Shown here in pieces: positions 1 through 11,894 of a stretch of DNA of 64,000 bases. Made by a program: the position numbers and the translations under genes. The notes under the pieces are model-generated. The model saw only the letters and a list, made by a program, of their open reading frames with translations. It was not told where the DNA came from and ran no database searches. Within the stretch, counting starts at the first letter, position 1, and every line of letters starts with the position of its first letter. Source of the stretch: Colius striatus (taxonomy: Eukaryota > Chordata > Aves > Coliiformes > Coliidae); assembly GCF_028858725.1 (NCBI RefSeq), contig NC_084772.1:18205548-18269547 (forward strand), written 5' to 3'.

Positions 1-694
1 AAAAGCTGGTGAATACGCCCTGAATGTATTCTTAGTAATTATCAATTCCTCTGACCCTTAGGTTAGAAAAACTACCGGTTCCTTCCTTTCAACAGCCAGG
101 GTCAAAGCTGTGTCTGAACTCCACAGGGAAAGTAAAGAGATTAAGAAAACAACAATCTACTTCACATGGATGCTTGTCTAAAATGGTGACATGCTGAGAT
201 GTTAATCCCAGTTAGCTGAAGCTGTGAATGTAAAACCTTCCAGTTAAATTACCTGTGGGCTAAATAAAGAATTGCTTACCTGTTACAGTAAAAGAAACAG
301 TGGGGAATTGCTGTGAATTTTATGCTGGTATGGTCTAGCAGCTTTTCTGAAAACCTGCTGTTTGTCAGCTTTATAAATGCTTTGTCATGTGGAACCCTCA
401 TCTGGCGACAGAGATTCTGTTGTGTCACATCTTTCTTCCCATAGGAAAAGTGTCCACCTGGGTTGAAAGCAACTCCTGAGGGAGAGGAAGCATTATTGTC
501 ACCTGTTCCTATCCTCATCTTTTTTAGGAATCACAGATGACACAGGCAGGTCTAGCCTGCATCCATCAAGTGCACAGGTTTCTTTCAAATCCTCAGTAAA
601 ACAGCCCAGGCTGCATTTGCAGGCTGATTAACCTCTCCTCTTTCTGCAATAAAGAAGTAGGAGTGAAGCCCTTGCCATCTGCACACAGTAACTG
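1..694. other. Upstream/intronic DNA of NAT-A
   Basis: Unique sequence with no recognised repeat or coding exon. It most likely belongs to the last intron of NAT-A, or holds an undetected 5' non-coding exon. Confidence 0.5.
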
Positions 695-715
695 GCTACT
701 TTTCTGCTCACACAG
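695..715 (+). promoter_or_regulatory. 3' splice site before the NAT-A coding exon
   Basis: A pyrimidine-rich tract ends in CACACAG, with the AG at 714-715 and the ATG five bases on. Vertebrate NAT genes carry the whole reading frame in the last exon, with non-coding exons upstream. This site fits that pattern and puts bases before it in an intron. The matching 5' exon was not identified. Confidence 0.75.
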
Positions 716-720
716 GCAAA

Positions 721-1641
721 ATGAACATTCAAGAGTATTTCACAAGAATTTCTTACAACGAGACCCCTAACAATACAGACTTGCAAACCTTAACAGCCAT
801 CTTCCAGCATCACATCCGGGCCATTCCTTTTGAAAACCTCAGCATGCACTGCGGGGAGAGCATCGAACTGAACTTACAGTCAACTTACGATAAGATCGTG
901 AGAAAGAATCGTGGTGGATGGTGCATGGAGAGCAATCACCTTCTGTTTTGGGCCTTGCAAGAATTAGGGTATGATGTCTGTATTCTTGGAGGAAATAGTT
1001 ATGAACCAGCTGATGGGGCATACACTGCTGAGATAAATCACATCCTCCTAAAGGTGGTAATCAAGGGAAGTCCCTACATAGTGGATGCTGGCTTTGGTGG
1101 TGCTTACCAGACATGGCAGCCCTTGATGTTGATTTCTGGGAAGGATCAGCCCCAGACCCCTGGCATCTTTCGCTTCATGGAAGACAATGGCATCTGGTAC
1201 TTTGAGAAAGTCAAAAGGAAGCATTATATTCCTGAGGAGAATCTCCCTGCCACTATTCCTGAGCAAAATGTCCCTGCCACTGATACTCCAGAACAGGGGA
1301 ATATCAGAAAAATATATACATTTACTCTTGAACCACGAGATATCAATGACTTTCAGGAGATAAATACATACCTACAAGTGTCTCCAGATAATATACTTCA
1401 GAAGAAGTCAATCTGCTGTCTCCAAACCACTGAAGGGCTTTATGCCTTAGTTGGATTGACCTTCACTGAGATGAAGTATGACTACAAAGACAACATGGAC
1501 TTGGTGAAAATCACAACTCTTACAGATGAAGATGTCGAGAAGATACTGAAAGAGAAATTCAGTATAGTGCTGGAGAACAAACTTGTACCAATAAACATTC
1601 GTGGCTTGCCACCCAATTTAGTAGACAAAATGTCATACTAA
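721..1641 (+). CDS. NAT: Arylamine N-acetyltransferase, divergent paralogue (NAT-A)
   Basis: Transfers acetyl from acetyl-CoA to arylamines, hydrazines and similar amines by a Cys ping-pong mechanism in the cytosol (family knowledge). Seen: 306 codons in one exon; RGGWC motif with Cys68, His107 in INH, and Asp122 in VDAGFG, so the catalytic triad is intact. Pocket positions read Ser93, Phe125, Gly127, Tyr129. The usual vertebrate length is 290. The extra 16 residues are a 9-residue tandem duplication (about residues 171-188) and 7 residues at the C-terminus, where the conserved KLVP is followed by a foreign tail instead of the usual Thr-Ile end. The start is chosen because the ATG lies five bases after a 3' splice site and aligns with the family N-terminus. 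A paralogue follows 4.2 kb downstream on the same strand. Codons are more AT-rich than in that paralogue. It is very likely a functional gene; altered specificity is inference. Confidence 0.96.
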   Translation: MNIQEYFTRISYNETPNNTDLQTLTAIFQHHIRAIPFENLSMHCGESIELNLQSTYDKIVRKNRGGWCMESNHLLFWALQELGYDVCILGGNSYEPADGAYTAEINHILLKVVIKGSPYIVDAGFGGAYQTWQPLMLISGKDQPQTPGIFRFMEDNGIWYFEKVKRKHYIPEENLPATIPEQNVPATDTPEQGNIRKIYTFTLEPRDINDFQEINTYLQVSPDNILQKKSICCLQTTEGLYALVGLTFTEMKYDYKDNMDLVKITTLTDEDVEKILKEKFSIVLENKLVPINIRGLPPNLVDKMSY

Positions 1642-4600
1642 CACTGTGCTAGATGGATCTTTAAATATCCAATACAAAAAGTTCTAAAGTTAACATTAAT
1701 CTGCCTCTGAAGTTGAGCTACCCAGACTAACGTGAAGCTTGGTAAATTCAAGTAATATTGCTTATTAACTGCATGTATCAGTTGCATATTTTTTTCTTCA
1801 GCTTCTCATTCTTTAGGAACTGAGACATCCTACTGCCTCTCATTTGCTCACATGGAAGTTGCTTTTTGACTCCCTAACATTTTGTTCCACCTCTCTGGAT
1901 CTCATTTTATTTCAGATATATTTTGTAGCAAAGGAGACCCAAACGATACAGAAGGTGAAGCTATGTTACCATTTTACACAAAAGACCTCTAACCCTTTTT
2001 GGTATTATTTCTAATCTGCTTCTCAGCAGAGTTTTACAACTTTCACTTCCTTTAACAGTCTAAAATAGCAAATTGAGCTGAATTTGACTGTCAAAGACTT
2101 CATAAAAAGAAGAAAGGTTAAGACTTTCTCAAAACAAGCTACTAATACTACTACTACTGATTTGCTTATGATGAAAGAAGTTGTTGAAAGACTTGAGTCC
2201 TATTCCCTTACCAGAAATTGACTTAAAGGGAGCTATTTATGCAAGGTCACTTGAAAAAAAACCCAAAGCTCTCTAATTTTGACCTTACAGTTTTTATGAT
2301 CCTGAGTTTTCTGTGTCTCTGAAATGGAAACAAAACTGAGAAGCTGAGATGATTCAACAGTTCTTAAAAACCAGGCTTTTGGTATAAAGAAATGGAAAAA
2401 AATAAAGTTAGATTGACTTTTTCAAACTGCAATCTAAACTTGCATGGCCTAACCTTCCTGTGATGACAAGTGGGCATGACAGTACTGGTTAATACAAACA
2501 GTATTCTGTGCAAAAGCGACCTTAGATAAGTAACACTGCCAAGGCAAAAGAAAATACTGGGAAGTCAGGACATGCCACTGATGTGGTTTCACAACATGGG
2601 ACATGTAAATGCAAAAGCCTTTTACCTTTATGATACCTGTGGTAGATACTGTACAGAATGTGTCATGAAAAAAGAAAGAACAGAAGAGCAACAGTCCTTA
2701 GCCAAGGAAAGGACAGATGCTTGTTTTGGTTAACCACACAGACTCACCTGACGTGCCTAAAACTTAGATGCTTTCCCAGCTGCAGCCTCACGTGCTCTTT
2801 GCCTTCCCAAGCAAGACCTCCAGCTTTCTGCTTCCATCAAATGAAGAGGAGTCATGCTTGACAGGAGAGAATGTCAAACAGCCCTGCAACACTTTGAAGA
2901 TGCAGAAGGCCAAGTTTAAGAGAAAATGCATTACTTTGTGCAAATAAATATTTGTCACGGTGTTTGTTAGGTGTGGCAGCTCCAAAATATCTACCTGCTG
3001 CAGCTGAAACTTTGAACAGAGAGAAGCAGCTCCTTTGTGGGTAAAGAAGAGTCATTTTGTGCATCCCTGGGGCACAGGAACACGCAGCCTGCAATACCAT
3101 GGCAATTCAGTGCACTCACAAGGAAGCAAATGACTATCTCCCACTGCAAAGTGCTGGCTTACAAAAGAATGATAATTTAATTTAAAAGAACATTACAGAA
3201 GCATTTGCAACAGTCTACTGTAATTATTTTACACAGAAAACAAGTTCAATCTGGTCTTAACCAGGGAAAAAAATAAACATCTACTACTAAGAGAACAAAC
3301 AAAGTTTAATTTGCTTATGGATCAGTGAAGTCCAAAAATGTGCACTCATTTTGGGTGGACTCTGCCCTTACTCAGCATTTAAGGCTCAAGAGCCAGGGCC
3401 AGTGGAGCTTAAAGAAGACAGCCCTCACAATTTGTATCCAACTGCTGGCTTTGCTGACTGTTGCCCCAGTACTAAACAACTCAGAAGCTGAATACATCAT
3501 CAATAAATAAATAAGGCTATGTTAAGAGGTAAGTTTATTTTCTTTAAGAATAACTCTCCAGACACAGAAACAGCCCCTCTGGTTTCTGTGATAGTAAAGG
3601 TCTTGGATAATAACATAAGCAACAATGTTATACAGATGTGTGATATAAAACATTGCCTGCTAAACACAGGCTCTTAAAGAGGGCAAAACAGTGATAATGC
3701 AATTTCACTTCTGTCTTCTGCTCTTCAGGAAGAGATTCAGTTGACCATGAGAGAAATCCATTTAGATCCCACAGTAGATATAATTTTGATTTTCCTCTTG
3801 TTGGAATTCACTCCTTTAGATTTTCAACTTTTAAAATATTGCACATGCAAAAGAAGAGGAAAAAGCAAGCTATTAATCAATAGATTTATGGGAACATAAC
3901 TACAGTCCTGTAAAACCAAAATGCCAGAAATTACAAACTGGGGTTTGTGTACCCCAGAAAGTCCATGTGATGATGTAGAAGGATCAAGGTAGACAGATAA
4001 TGTATTTGAACAGTGGAATTTCTGTTAGTGTGCATAGTCCTGGTAAGGAATATTTTTGTGTGAGTGCCTTTGTCTGCACATTTAGAAACAGTTCTTTAAA
4101 GTCCTTCTGCTGATGTTTTTCTCTGCATAAATCATAGCCACATTTATGGGACTACCTTTTCAGTATCTATCTTTTCATCTGATCTGCTCACAATTCAGAA
4201 GAGCGGTAGCTTTCATCTCCTACAGTTGAGATCTAACGCTGATCAATCATATTATGGAGCTTCAGAGAGAAATTACAGATAATACAATCTGGAGAAGCAG
4301 CTTTACGCTGGTGTGATCCATTTAGCACTCACAATTTGAGCGAGTGGGATTGTACAGACTCGGACTCTACAAATCAAAAGCAAAAAAATGCCATAAATCT
4401 TATACTTAACAAACAATACGTTGAGAATATCCTCCAACAATGCACTTAAATATCACTGGAAGCTAAATTCTGCTCTGTAGAAGAGAATGTGGTTTTTGAT
4501 GGGGCTCTCCATTCACTTTGGACAGCTGCTTCTATACTGTGCACATGCACATCATGAATCTGTCACTGAAAATCATCTTGAGAAATTCTAGTTTGCAGTA

Positions 4601-5854
4601 AACATTCAACAGTTCTCCACTAAATTTATCTGAATACAATAGTCTTCCTGAGTCACTAATATCAAGTGTCTAAACCTCAGTCTACTGTATGCACAAAAGA
4701 TTTCCAAGTAGCTTTGTGAGTTGTCAAGAAGCTAAATATTTGCAGTAACTCTAGACTGCTGAAACGCTTAGTGCTTTCTTTGTGAAGGTTTAAGCCTCCC
4801 AAACATTTTGTGCCAGGCTCCATACCCAAATGATCTACTGTGTATTTTACAAACAGTATCTATCAGATACCACCCAGTTTGTAATGGTGGCCAACAGACT
4901 GTGACAGGCCATTGTGAAAGCCAGATGACTGTGTGTGACTTCCCTTACTATTAGAAGGCAGAAAATGAGTAGTTCCTAATCCAGCAATCCTGTTCAGGAG
5001 ACAGGCACTGCTGGAGATAGAACAGGGCAGGGATGCACTGTACAAGGCTCTGGTAATTCAGTTATACCTACTCTGGAAGGAATAAAAGGAGTTTTGGGAA
5101 AGGCCAGGACTAGATAGACATAAAGCAACCCTTGCTACTTTCAGGGCACCCTGTAAGACATGAGGCACAGTTGGGAAGAGAGACATGCTCTTTGTGTTTT
5201 AGGTCATTTGCCTCCATTCAGATTCATTATTTCAACACCACAATGTCTGTGCAATAGTCAGAGCAGACCAGAGACTCGGTGGTCTGCGACTCTTGCAAAG
5301 ATCAGAGGTTTTTTTTCAGTTGCAATTATCTGAATAAAACTTGACACTTTACCAAATGTGCAGGGAGTGTCATTTTCACTTATTGTAAGTGGTGAAAGCG
5401 ATGTGTACCGAGCAATTAATTTACTGCCACATACAACATGGGCCGACTTATCAGAACCTGTGAATTCTGGCTCAAATGATCCTCCCTCCCCCACCAATAC
5501 TCTTTTCACTTAGACAGGTTTTCATGAACCCTTGTGAACACTCCCTGGAGTGATCTTACATTTCTCTTTAACCCTGCTGTTATGATGCAAATACAGCAAA
5601 TCCCTGTTCGGAAGCCACTGTTTATCAAGCTGAAACTGCATCAGCTGTTTGCGATAGGGATGACTCTAAGACAAAAAGCAAACCCTCACATGCAGTTCTC
5701 TTCTTTGCTTGGGGAACCATTTGTTATGAGTACTTGTTACCTTTTAAAACTGCTCTGATGAGTTTCAGTAGATGAAAGCATCTTTGCTGGCAGCAGCCTG
5801 GGCAGTTTTTCACAGCGTCATAAATCACTGATGTAAAGAAACAAAACCAAAATG
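1642..5854. other. Spacer between the NAT paralogues
   Basis: About 4.2 kb that should include the 3' UTR of NAT-A and the promoter and 5' non-coding exon of NAT-B. No repeat family was recognised and no coding exon found. A short CTA triplet run near 2147-2158 is the only simple repeat seen. The open frames here are short and look random. Confidence 0.5.
2401..2406 (+). terminator. Possible poly(A) signal of NAT-A
   Basis: First AATAAA downstream of the NAT-A stop, about 760 bases on, in an A-rich context. No clear GU-rich element was verified and earlier variant signals are possible, so this is a candidate only. Confidence 0.35.
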
Positions 5855-5872
5855 CAATTCCTTCCTTTACAG
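5855..5872 (+). promoter_or_regulatory. 3' splice site before the NAT-B coding exon
   Basis: Pyrimidine tract TTCCTTCCTTTACAG with AG at 5871-5872, again five bases before the ATG. Its position relative to the start codon is the same as in NAT-A, which supports inheritance of the exon structure through tandem duplication. Confidence 0.8.
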
Positions 5873-5877
5873 GTGAC

Positions 5878-6750
5878 ATGAACCTTGAAGAGTATTTTGC
5901 AAGAACTGGCTATAAAGGCTCCCTTGAAAAACAAGATTTGGAAACCTTAACTGCCATCTTCCAGCACCACATCCGTGCTGTTCCCTTTGAAAACCTCAGC
6001 ATCCATTGCGGGGAGAAAATTACTTTGGACTTGGAGCACGTTTATAACAAAATTGTGCGGAAGAAGCGCGGTGGCTGGTGCATGGAAAACAACCAGCTGC
6101 TGGGCTGGGTCCTAAGAGGCTTGGGCTATGACACCAGCTTCCTGGGAGCATATGTGTACAATCCCCATCAAAACACCTATGCCACCATCATGACCCATCT
6201 CATCGTAAAGGTGGTGATCGATGACAAAGCCTATATTGTCGATGGGGGCTTTGGTGTATCCTATCAGATGTGGCAACCGATGGAGCTTGTGTCAGGGAAA
6301 GACCAGCCCCAGGCTCCTGGGGTCTTTCGCTTCACAGAAAAAAATGACACCTGGTACCTTGAGAAAGAGAGACGGAAACAACATATCCCCAATCAAAACT
6401 TCTCTAATTCTGACCTTCTGGAGAAAAAAGAGTGTCGGAAAGTTTATATGTTCAGCCTTGAGCCACGGACAGTAGAAGACTTCAGTTTCCAGTGCACGTA
6501 CCTTCAGACATCTCCAGATTCCCTCTTCACAAAGAAATCCATCTGTGCCCTCCAGACCACCCATGGCTTCCGAGCACTAATCGGGTGGACACTCACTGAG
6601 ACCACATACAACTACAAGGAAAATATGGATCTGGTGGAATTTGTAACTCTGGAGGATGAAGAGGTGGAAAAAACACTCAAGGAGAAATTCAACATAACTC
6701 TAGGTGGAAAACTTGTCCCAATTAATGTCAAAGGACCTTACACAATCTAG
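5878..6750 (+). CDS. NAT: Arylamine N-acetyltransferase, canonical-length paralogue (NAT-B)
   Basis: Same enzyme family as the gene at 721: acetyl-CoA-dependent N- and O-acetylation of arylamines in the cytosol. Seen: 290 codons, exactly the standard vertebrate length, in a single coding exon. Triad Cys68 (RGGWC), His107 (MTH) and Asp122 (VDGGFG). Pocket positions are Val93, Phe125, Val127 and Tyr129, closer to human NAT1 than the NAT-A pocket. The C-terminus ends Tyr-Thr-Ile, keeping Thr289 and the terminal Ile that in mammalian NATs lie against the active site. The ATG is five bases after a 3' splice site (AG at 5871-5872), implying at least one upstream non-coding exon. Third codon positions are more GC-rich than in NAT-A. 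Assignment to a named chicken isozyme (liver, pineal NAT-3 or NAT-10) cannot be made from this window alone. Confidence 0.97.
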   Translation: MNLEEYFARTGYKGSLEKQDLETLTAIFQHHIRAVPFENLSIHCGEKITLDLEHVYNKIVRKKRGGWCMENNQLLGWVLRGLGYDTSFLGAYVYNPHQNTYATIMTHLIVKVVIDDKAYIVDGGFGVSYQMWQPMELVSGKDQPQAPGVFRFTEKNDTWYLEKERRKQHIPNQNFSNSDLLEKKECRKVYMFSLEPRTVEDFSFQCTYLQTSPDSLFTKKSICALQTTHGFRALIGWTLTETTYNYKENMDLVEFVTLEDEEVEKTLKEKFNITLGGKLVPINVKGPYTI

Positions 6751-9700
6751 ATGACCAGAAAACCCCACAATAATGCTACAGGTGTACAGTGCCTTCTGCA
6801 GTTCCCTGCAATCACCACTGTAAGATTATGGGATTCTTTCTTTTGTAGGAAAGATCAAAGGAAAAATACATTAATACCAGATTAAAGTGAATTTCACTCT
6901 GTGAAAAATCAGGAATTTAAGACTCTTCTGTTGGGCAGATAGAATTATTTGCTGTGAGATAACTGCAGTTCAATTTTTGGCACAAATGTAGGATCTGATT
7001 TGAATCTGGTTATAAACCTGGGTAATAAATATCTCTGGGGGATTTTGGAGTGCCTATAGCACACAAATAGGAGTGTGGATTATTAATTGTGATATGCTGC
7101 CAACACATTTTCTATGGTTATTATAGGGAGAAAAGTCATCTATGAGCATTGAAGCACACATTTAAAACTTCATTCTTCACAAGATCTAACCACTCACAGC
7201 TCATCTCATTTCTCTACCTTTCATGTAAGTAAAACCATGTCATCTTTGGAAGGGGCATTAAGTGGGATAATTCTTTCCCCATCATCCTTACACAAAAGAT
7301 AGTACAAAATGAAAAGTCTCCTCATGTGCATCCCTTTTGCCATTAACTGCCTCAAGTAACTTTGAGTATGTATGTATTTTTTGGTGATACAAATCGGTGT
7401 AGATTGCAGCATTACTGTGGCTGATAGGCTTTAAGGAGATATTTACATGCTTTGCTTCTGATAAATAACCATCCTATAAGGGGGAATGGTATTTAAACAT
7501 CACAACTGTCTTTGATACACTTCTGTCTCAAAAGGGGTGGAAAATTTGTATGTTTAGTGTTGCAAATGATTTGTCTAACAAAGGGAGAATAACATCTTTA
7601 ACCTCACCATACCCTTCATTTTGCCCTCTCTGTGTGAATACGGGAGTGCATATGGCTATCCTGAACGAGTACTGCATTTAGTCTCAGAAGTGAGTTATTT
7701 CAGAATCACTTTTCTGCTCTTTGTATTTTTTTTTCCAAAAGCCCAAACAAGGCAACCACTGAGAAAGGGGAAACATTCTCAAGCACATCAAGAAACTAGC
7801 AATAACACTGAAACATACCCTTTCTCCCCAGTCTGTGACCAATGAGCACTGGTCACATGTTGATTTCTCCCATTTGACAGTGTATCTTTTTGCTCAAAAA
7901 CACAATCTGATAGTAAATCTCACAAATGCTGTAAGTGTATATCTGAAAATAAAGGAAAATAAAGACATGAAGAGTTTCTGTAAATACAGCTTTCTCCCTT
8001 CACCTGTACGACTCCTGTACACACTATGTCTATTCAAGTCTGTCGTCAATCTGCCTGCCAGTCCTCCACACCACAGACTTTTTGAACGAAACAGACCAAT
8101 TTGAACAAATACTGGTCCTTCTGAAGGCTCCTCTGAAGAGGGTGGCCCAGTATTCAGCTCCTCTGCTGGGCTCAGTAGCCAATAGCTCAGGGTGCACATG
8201 TGCCTGCAAGGGGATGAGGGACCAAGGGCCAAGCAGGAGGTGACAGGGGACACAAAGATCTTACAGAGATGGGAACACAAGTTCTCCATAAATAACAGAA
8301 TTAAGGACTTTGTTCTCTAATTTGTGTTCATGTTACTCTCTCATACTAAGGTCCCATTAAGGGTTTTTAAAGACTCTAAATGATTGATCAAATCCAGGTA
8401 TTATTTGAGACCCCCAAGAAACACGATGTGCTTCAAAACACATATCACCTCCATTCTAGGTGACAGAAATTCCCATCTGCCTTCACCCAGGTCACCAAAC
8501 AGTATTTCTCTACGCTACAAACTACAGGAGTTTTCTGGTGTTGCTGTCCATGTCTTGAAGGGTTACTTTGCCCCCATACTTCTCCAGAGATGGTCCTGCA
8601 GTTGCTCCCAAGATAATCACACAGGTTCTGGTGTGCAGTGGCTTCTTGGGCAGAAGTCCACAGGCTCATACTGATATTTTTAACTGTGCCTGCAATTATA
8701 GGTTTCAACCCAGATCCCCCTTTCTACTACTCAGATTGTACTAAACATACGCAGAGCTGACAATGACTGAAGCTTCAACCCTCTCTCTGACTGCAACTGT
8801 TGGTAACTACCCTCAGAGTAGTATTTTTCCCCTTGATGTGATAATTACAACCAGGTCCCCTCTGTGTGACATCAGATCACACAAAGAAATGTCAGCAGGT
8901 AAAGCTGAAGAACAGTTTCAGAGTTTAACTAGAGCTCCCCAAAAGCTGACACATGCAGGTTATTGAGGTGGGATGCCAGATCCAAATTGTCTCAAAAGTT
9001 TGGGAACGACGTAAAACCAAACAAAACCAAACTCAAAAGAAAAGAGATAACCAAGTCCTTAAAGCATCAGCTCTGAGAGAAACTTGCATTCACACACAGA
9101 AGGGAAACAGGCCATGTCTGACATCCCTCAACACCACTAGGCTTCATTACCACGCTCTGAGAGAGGTTTAACGAGAGCCTAAGCTATTGTGCAGTTTTAG
9201 TTGTTGATTACTATTGAAATGAAGCTGAATGCTTCTAACCCCCCATCCAGGATTTGGCTAATCCCAAATACAATTTAAAAGTATGGCATTCCAATTAACA
9301 GAAAGAGGAGACAATTTCTTTTTAAGTCTGAATGCTGGATTAGGTCCCAGAATCCCAGCCCAGCTGCCCGTTACACACACACGCAATGCCCAACGGCAAC
9401 AACAGCCATCTACGACTGTAGAGCTGTATAATGGAATGTCTTATTAGAAAGCAAGACACACAACAGAAGAAACACAGTTCAAACTCCATGGCACCACTGA
9501 ACATCCTCCCCCTTCCCCAGAGAATCAAAGTTTAAACAGCTCATGCATTACTAAAGGAGGATACAGGATGGCTCACTTCATTTGGACTCTGGTCCTGGAC
9601 TTTTAAAGATCCAATACTAAGCAGAACATAGTCACAAAATGAGAAACATCAGCAAGAAAGATGAAGTTGGTTGATACTTACATGTTTCCAGCATCAGCAG

Positions 9701-11870
9701 TTATTACAGAAATAAGCAGTGTCAGCCTGTGAAAGGGAGGGACAAAACTTCACCTGACAAGACTTGCTTCAACTTACCACCATGAGCTGTCACTGAGCAC
9801 AAGCTGCAATACACGCTCTGCTTTGTTCACTTCAATAGGCACCTTAATGTAACAGACACAAACACTTTTGGTGTCTGATAACTCCTGACCAATTAAATTT
9901 TGCAAGTAGCCATTTTCTTTAGCAAAAACCAAAAAAATGCTTACTGCCTATCCCAACTCCCTTTTGTTCTCAAAGAAGAAATGCTTTTCCTTTAAAAACA
10001 TGACCACGTGGGAAAGTTCTATAGCTCAGAAAGTGGCACATGAAAATGCATCTGCTTTTGAGTCTGTGTCAGAGCCAAGAAAGCTCAAATTACTGTAGGT
10101 TTGCATTATGAATATTTCACTGTCACGCTTACATCTCTGTCAAAAGTAGTTCAAGTGCAGATTTTTTACAGCAGAATGTTTCTACTCTGTCTAGGAAGCC
10201 AGAGCCAGACTTAAAATACATGCATATATATATATATGTACTGATAAGGTTGGAAATACAGATGGGTATTTCAGAAGATCCCTCCATAAAATGTCTGCTT
10301 GCAACTTTGAGGACTTAAAAGTACATTTAAAAGGCTGATTATTAGTTTTGTCTTGTTCCTGGTACTGCACTATGAACAGTGCTTCTACAGGTGCACTTTA
10401 CAAACTCCTCATGAGTAAGAGATTGTGCTAAAATTCGTAGCTGGCCCTGCTGTAGCATTGCAGTAGCTCACCTAGCCACTAGCTAAACGTGAACAGTACA
10501 GCACCCAGGTTTGAAGACAATAAAGCATATCTATCATTTCTACACAGTTGGTGTTGGGCATGTTTGGGAAACAGAAGAACCACCTTTCCCCCCTCCCAAA
10601 CTGTAAAATCATGGATTTTCTAGCAGGCTGTGTGAGTTCACGCATCCTCTCACCCATGCACCACACCACTCACATCTCCAGCTATCCCTCAGGAAAAATG
10701 AGATTAAAGACCAAGGTATGGCAGAACACCTTTTAACTGCACAAAATACACCATCCCTTGAACTGGACAGAACTCTGCAAGGCAAGAGAGCTCTCTGCAG
10801 AGAGCCTTGGCAAAGAAAGGCTTCACATGGAGTTCACTGGAGCCACCAATCATCAACACTACCTCAAAGCTCCTTTATGTGACACCACTTGAACCTTCTC
10901 CAATCGCTGTCTCTCAGGGTGTGCAAGTGCAGTGACACCATCTCCTGGTTACTGGTGGAAGGAGACCTTTATCCCCCTCAACTATCCAGCTAAGCAAGTT
11001 CTCTGTCCACTGACAAAATGTGTTCAGATAGGGGAATCATCTTCCTACTAATAAGCAAGAAAGAATAATGGATATATTCTGAGTTTTTCTTGTGATGACC
11101 AACAATAAACCATTTCTTAGCTCAAGTCACATCTTCCATGGGAAGAAAAATGTCTTGCCATCATTAACTTCTTTTCAGCTAGCAATAATATATGATCAGG
11201 TTTTAAGTAATTGAATCAGTAGCATTTAATTAGCTCTGAAAAGCTATTTCAGACAATTCAGACTTTCCACCTGCACACGGTTCCCTTACTAGGTAAAAGT
11301 ATTATTTCTCTTTCCAGGTGTGATCCATCTTGAATATCTAACGAGGAGCTCTTGATAGATGGATTATAGTTCATATATCACATGCCAAGTACAACAGACA
11401 CAGTCTCTTTATATATAATTGAGTTTCATGTCTCGCTTCACTGAGTTAAGAAAAAAAGAGCCTCGTGCCTGTGCCAGAAGAGCCACCACTTGCTTCACTG
11501 TAACAAACTCCTCTCTCCAAAGAGTCAGCATTAAGGATGAGTAACTTAGACATCTAGCAAGGGAAATGAAGCAGCAGACAGAAATATTTCTTGTTGGAAG
11601 GCAGGATACAGAGAACTGCTCTGATTTTAGACAAGACTACACTGCCATTTTTCAACTGGCCCAGAGCCCACTGAACTGACTGAAGGACTGAGCATGATGT
11701 TTCTGTCCTAACATTTCCTCGGATGGCTTCACTGAATGCTGAACAGAAAAAGTCAGTGCAGTCATATTTGGGGACATTTGCAGCGAGCACAAAACAGGAT
11801 CACTTCTTGTATCAGATTGTATTAAGCATCATTTTTTTACAGTAACTAAACCACAAGCATTAACCACAAA
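6751..11870. other. Convergent spacer between NAT-B and MPHOSPH6
   Basis: NAT-B transcription runs into this stretch from the left and MPHOSPH6 from the right. Apart from the NAT-B 3' UTR I see no gene. A 14-16 bp AT dinucleotide run lies near 10222-10240. Open frames of up to 131 codons (7894-8289, - strand) have no recognisable motif. Confidence 0.5.
7024..7029 (+). terminator. Possible poly(A) signal of NAT-B
   Basis: AATAAA about 275 bases after the NAT-B stop, followed by a G/T-rich stretch (CTCTGGGGGATTTTGG). An ATTAAA variant at 6881-6886 is an alternative nearer the stop. Confidence 0.5.
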
Positions 11871-11888
11871 CAAACAAAAAAATCAGGT

Positions 11889-11894
11889 TTTATT
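11889..11894 (-). terminator. MPHOSPH6: Poly(A) signal of MPHOSPH6
   Basis: AATAAA on the - strand about 800 bases beyond the stop, followed within 25 bases by a U/GU-rich run (TTTTTTTGTTTGTTTGTGG), the textbook arrangement for cleavage and polyadenylation. This sets the 3' end of the gene near 11870 (inference). Confidence 0.65.

Noticed and set aside
7894-8289. 131-codon frame on the - strand between NAT-B and MPHOSPH6
   Set aside because: No recognised motif, overlapped by another frame on the + strand; looks random.
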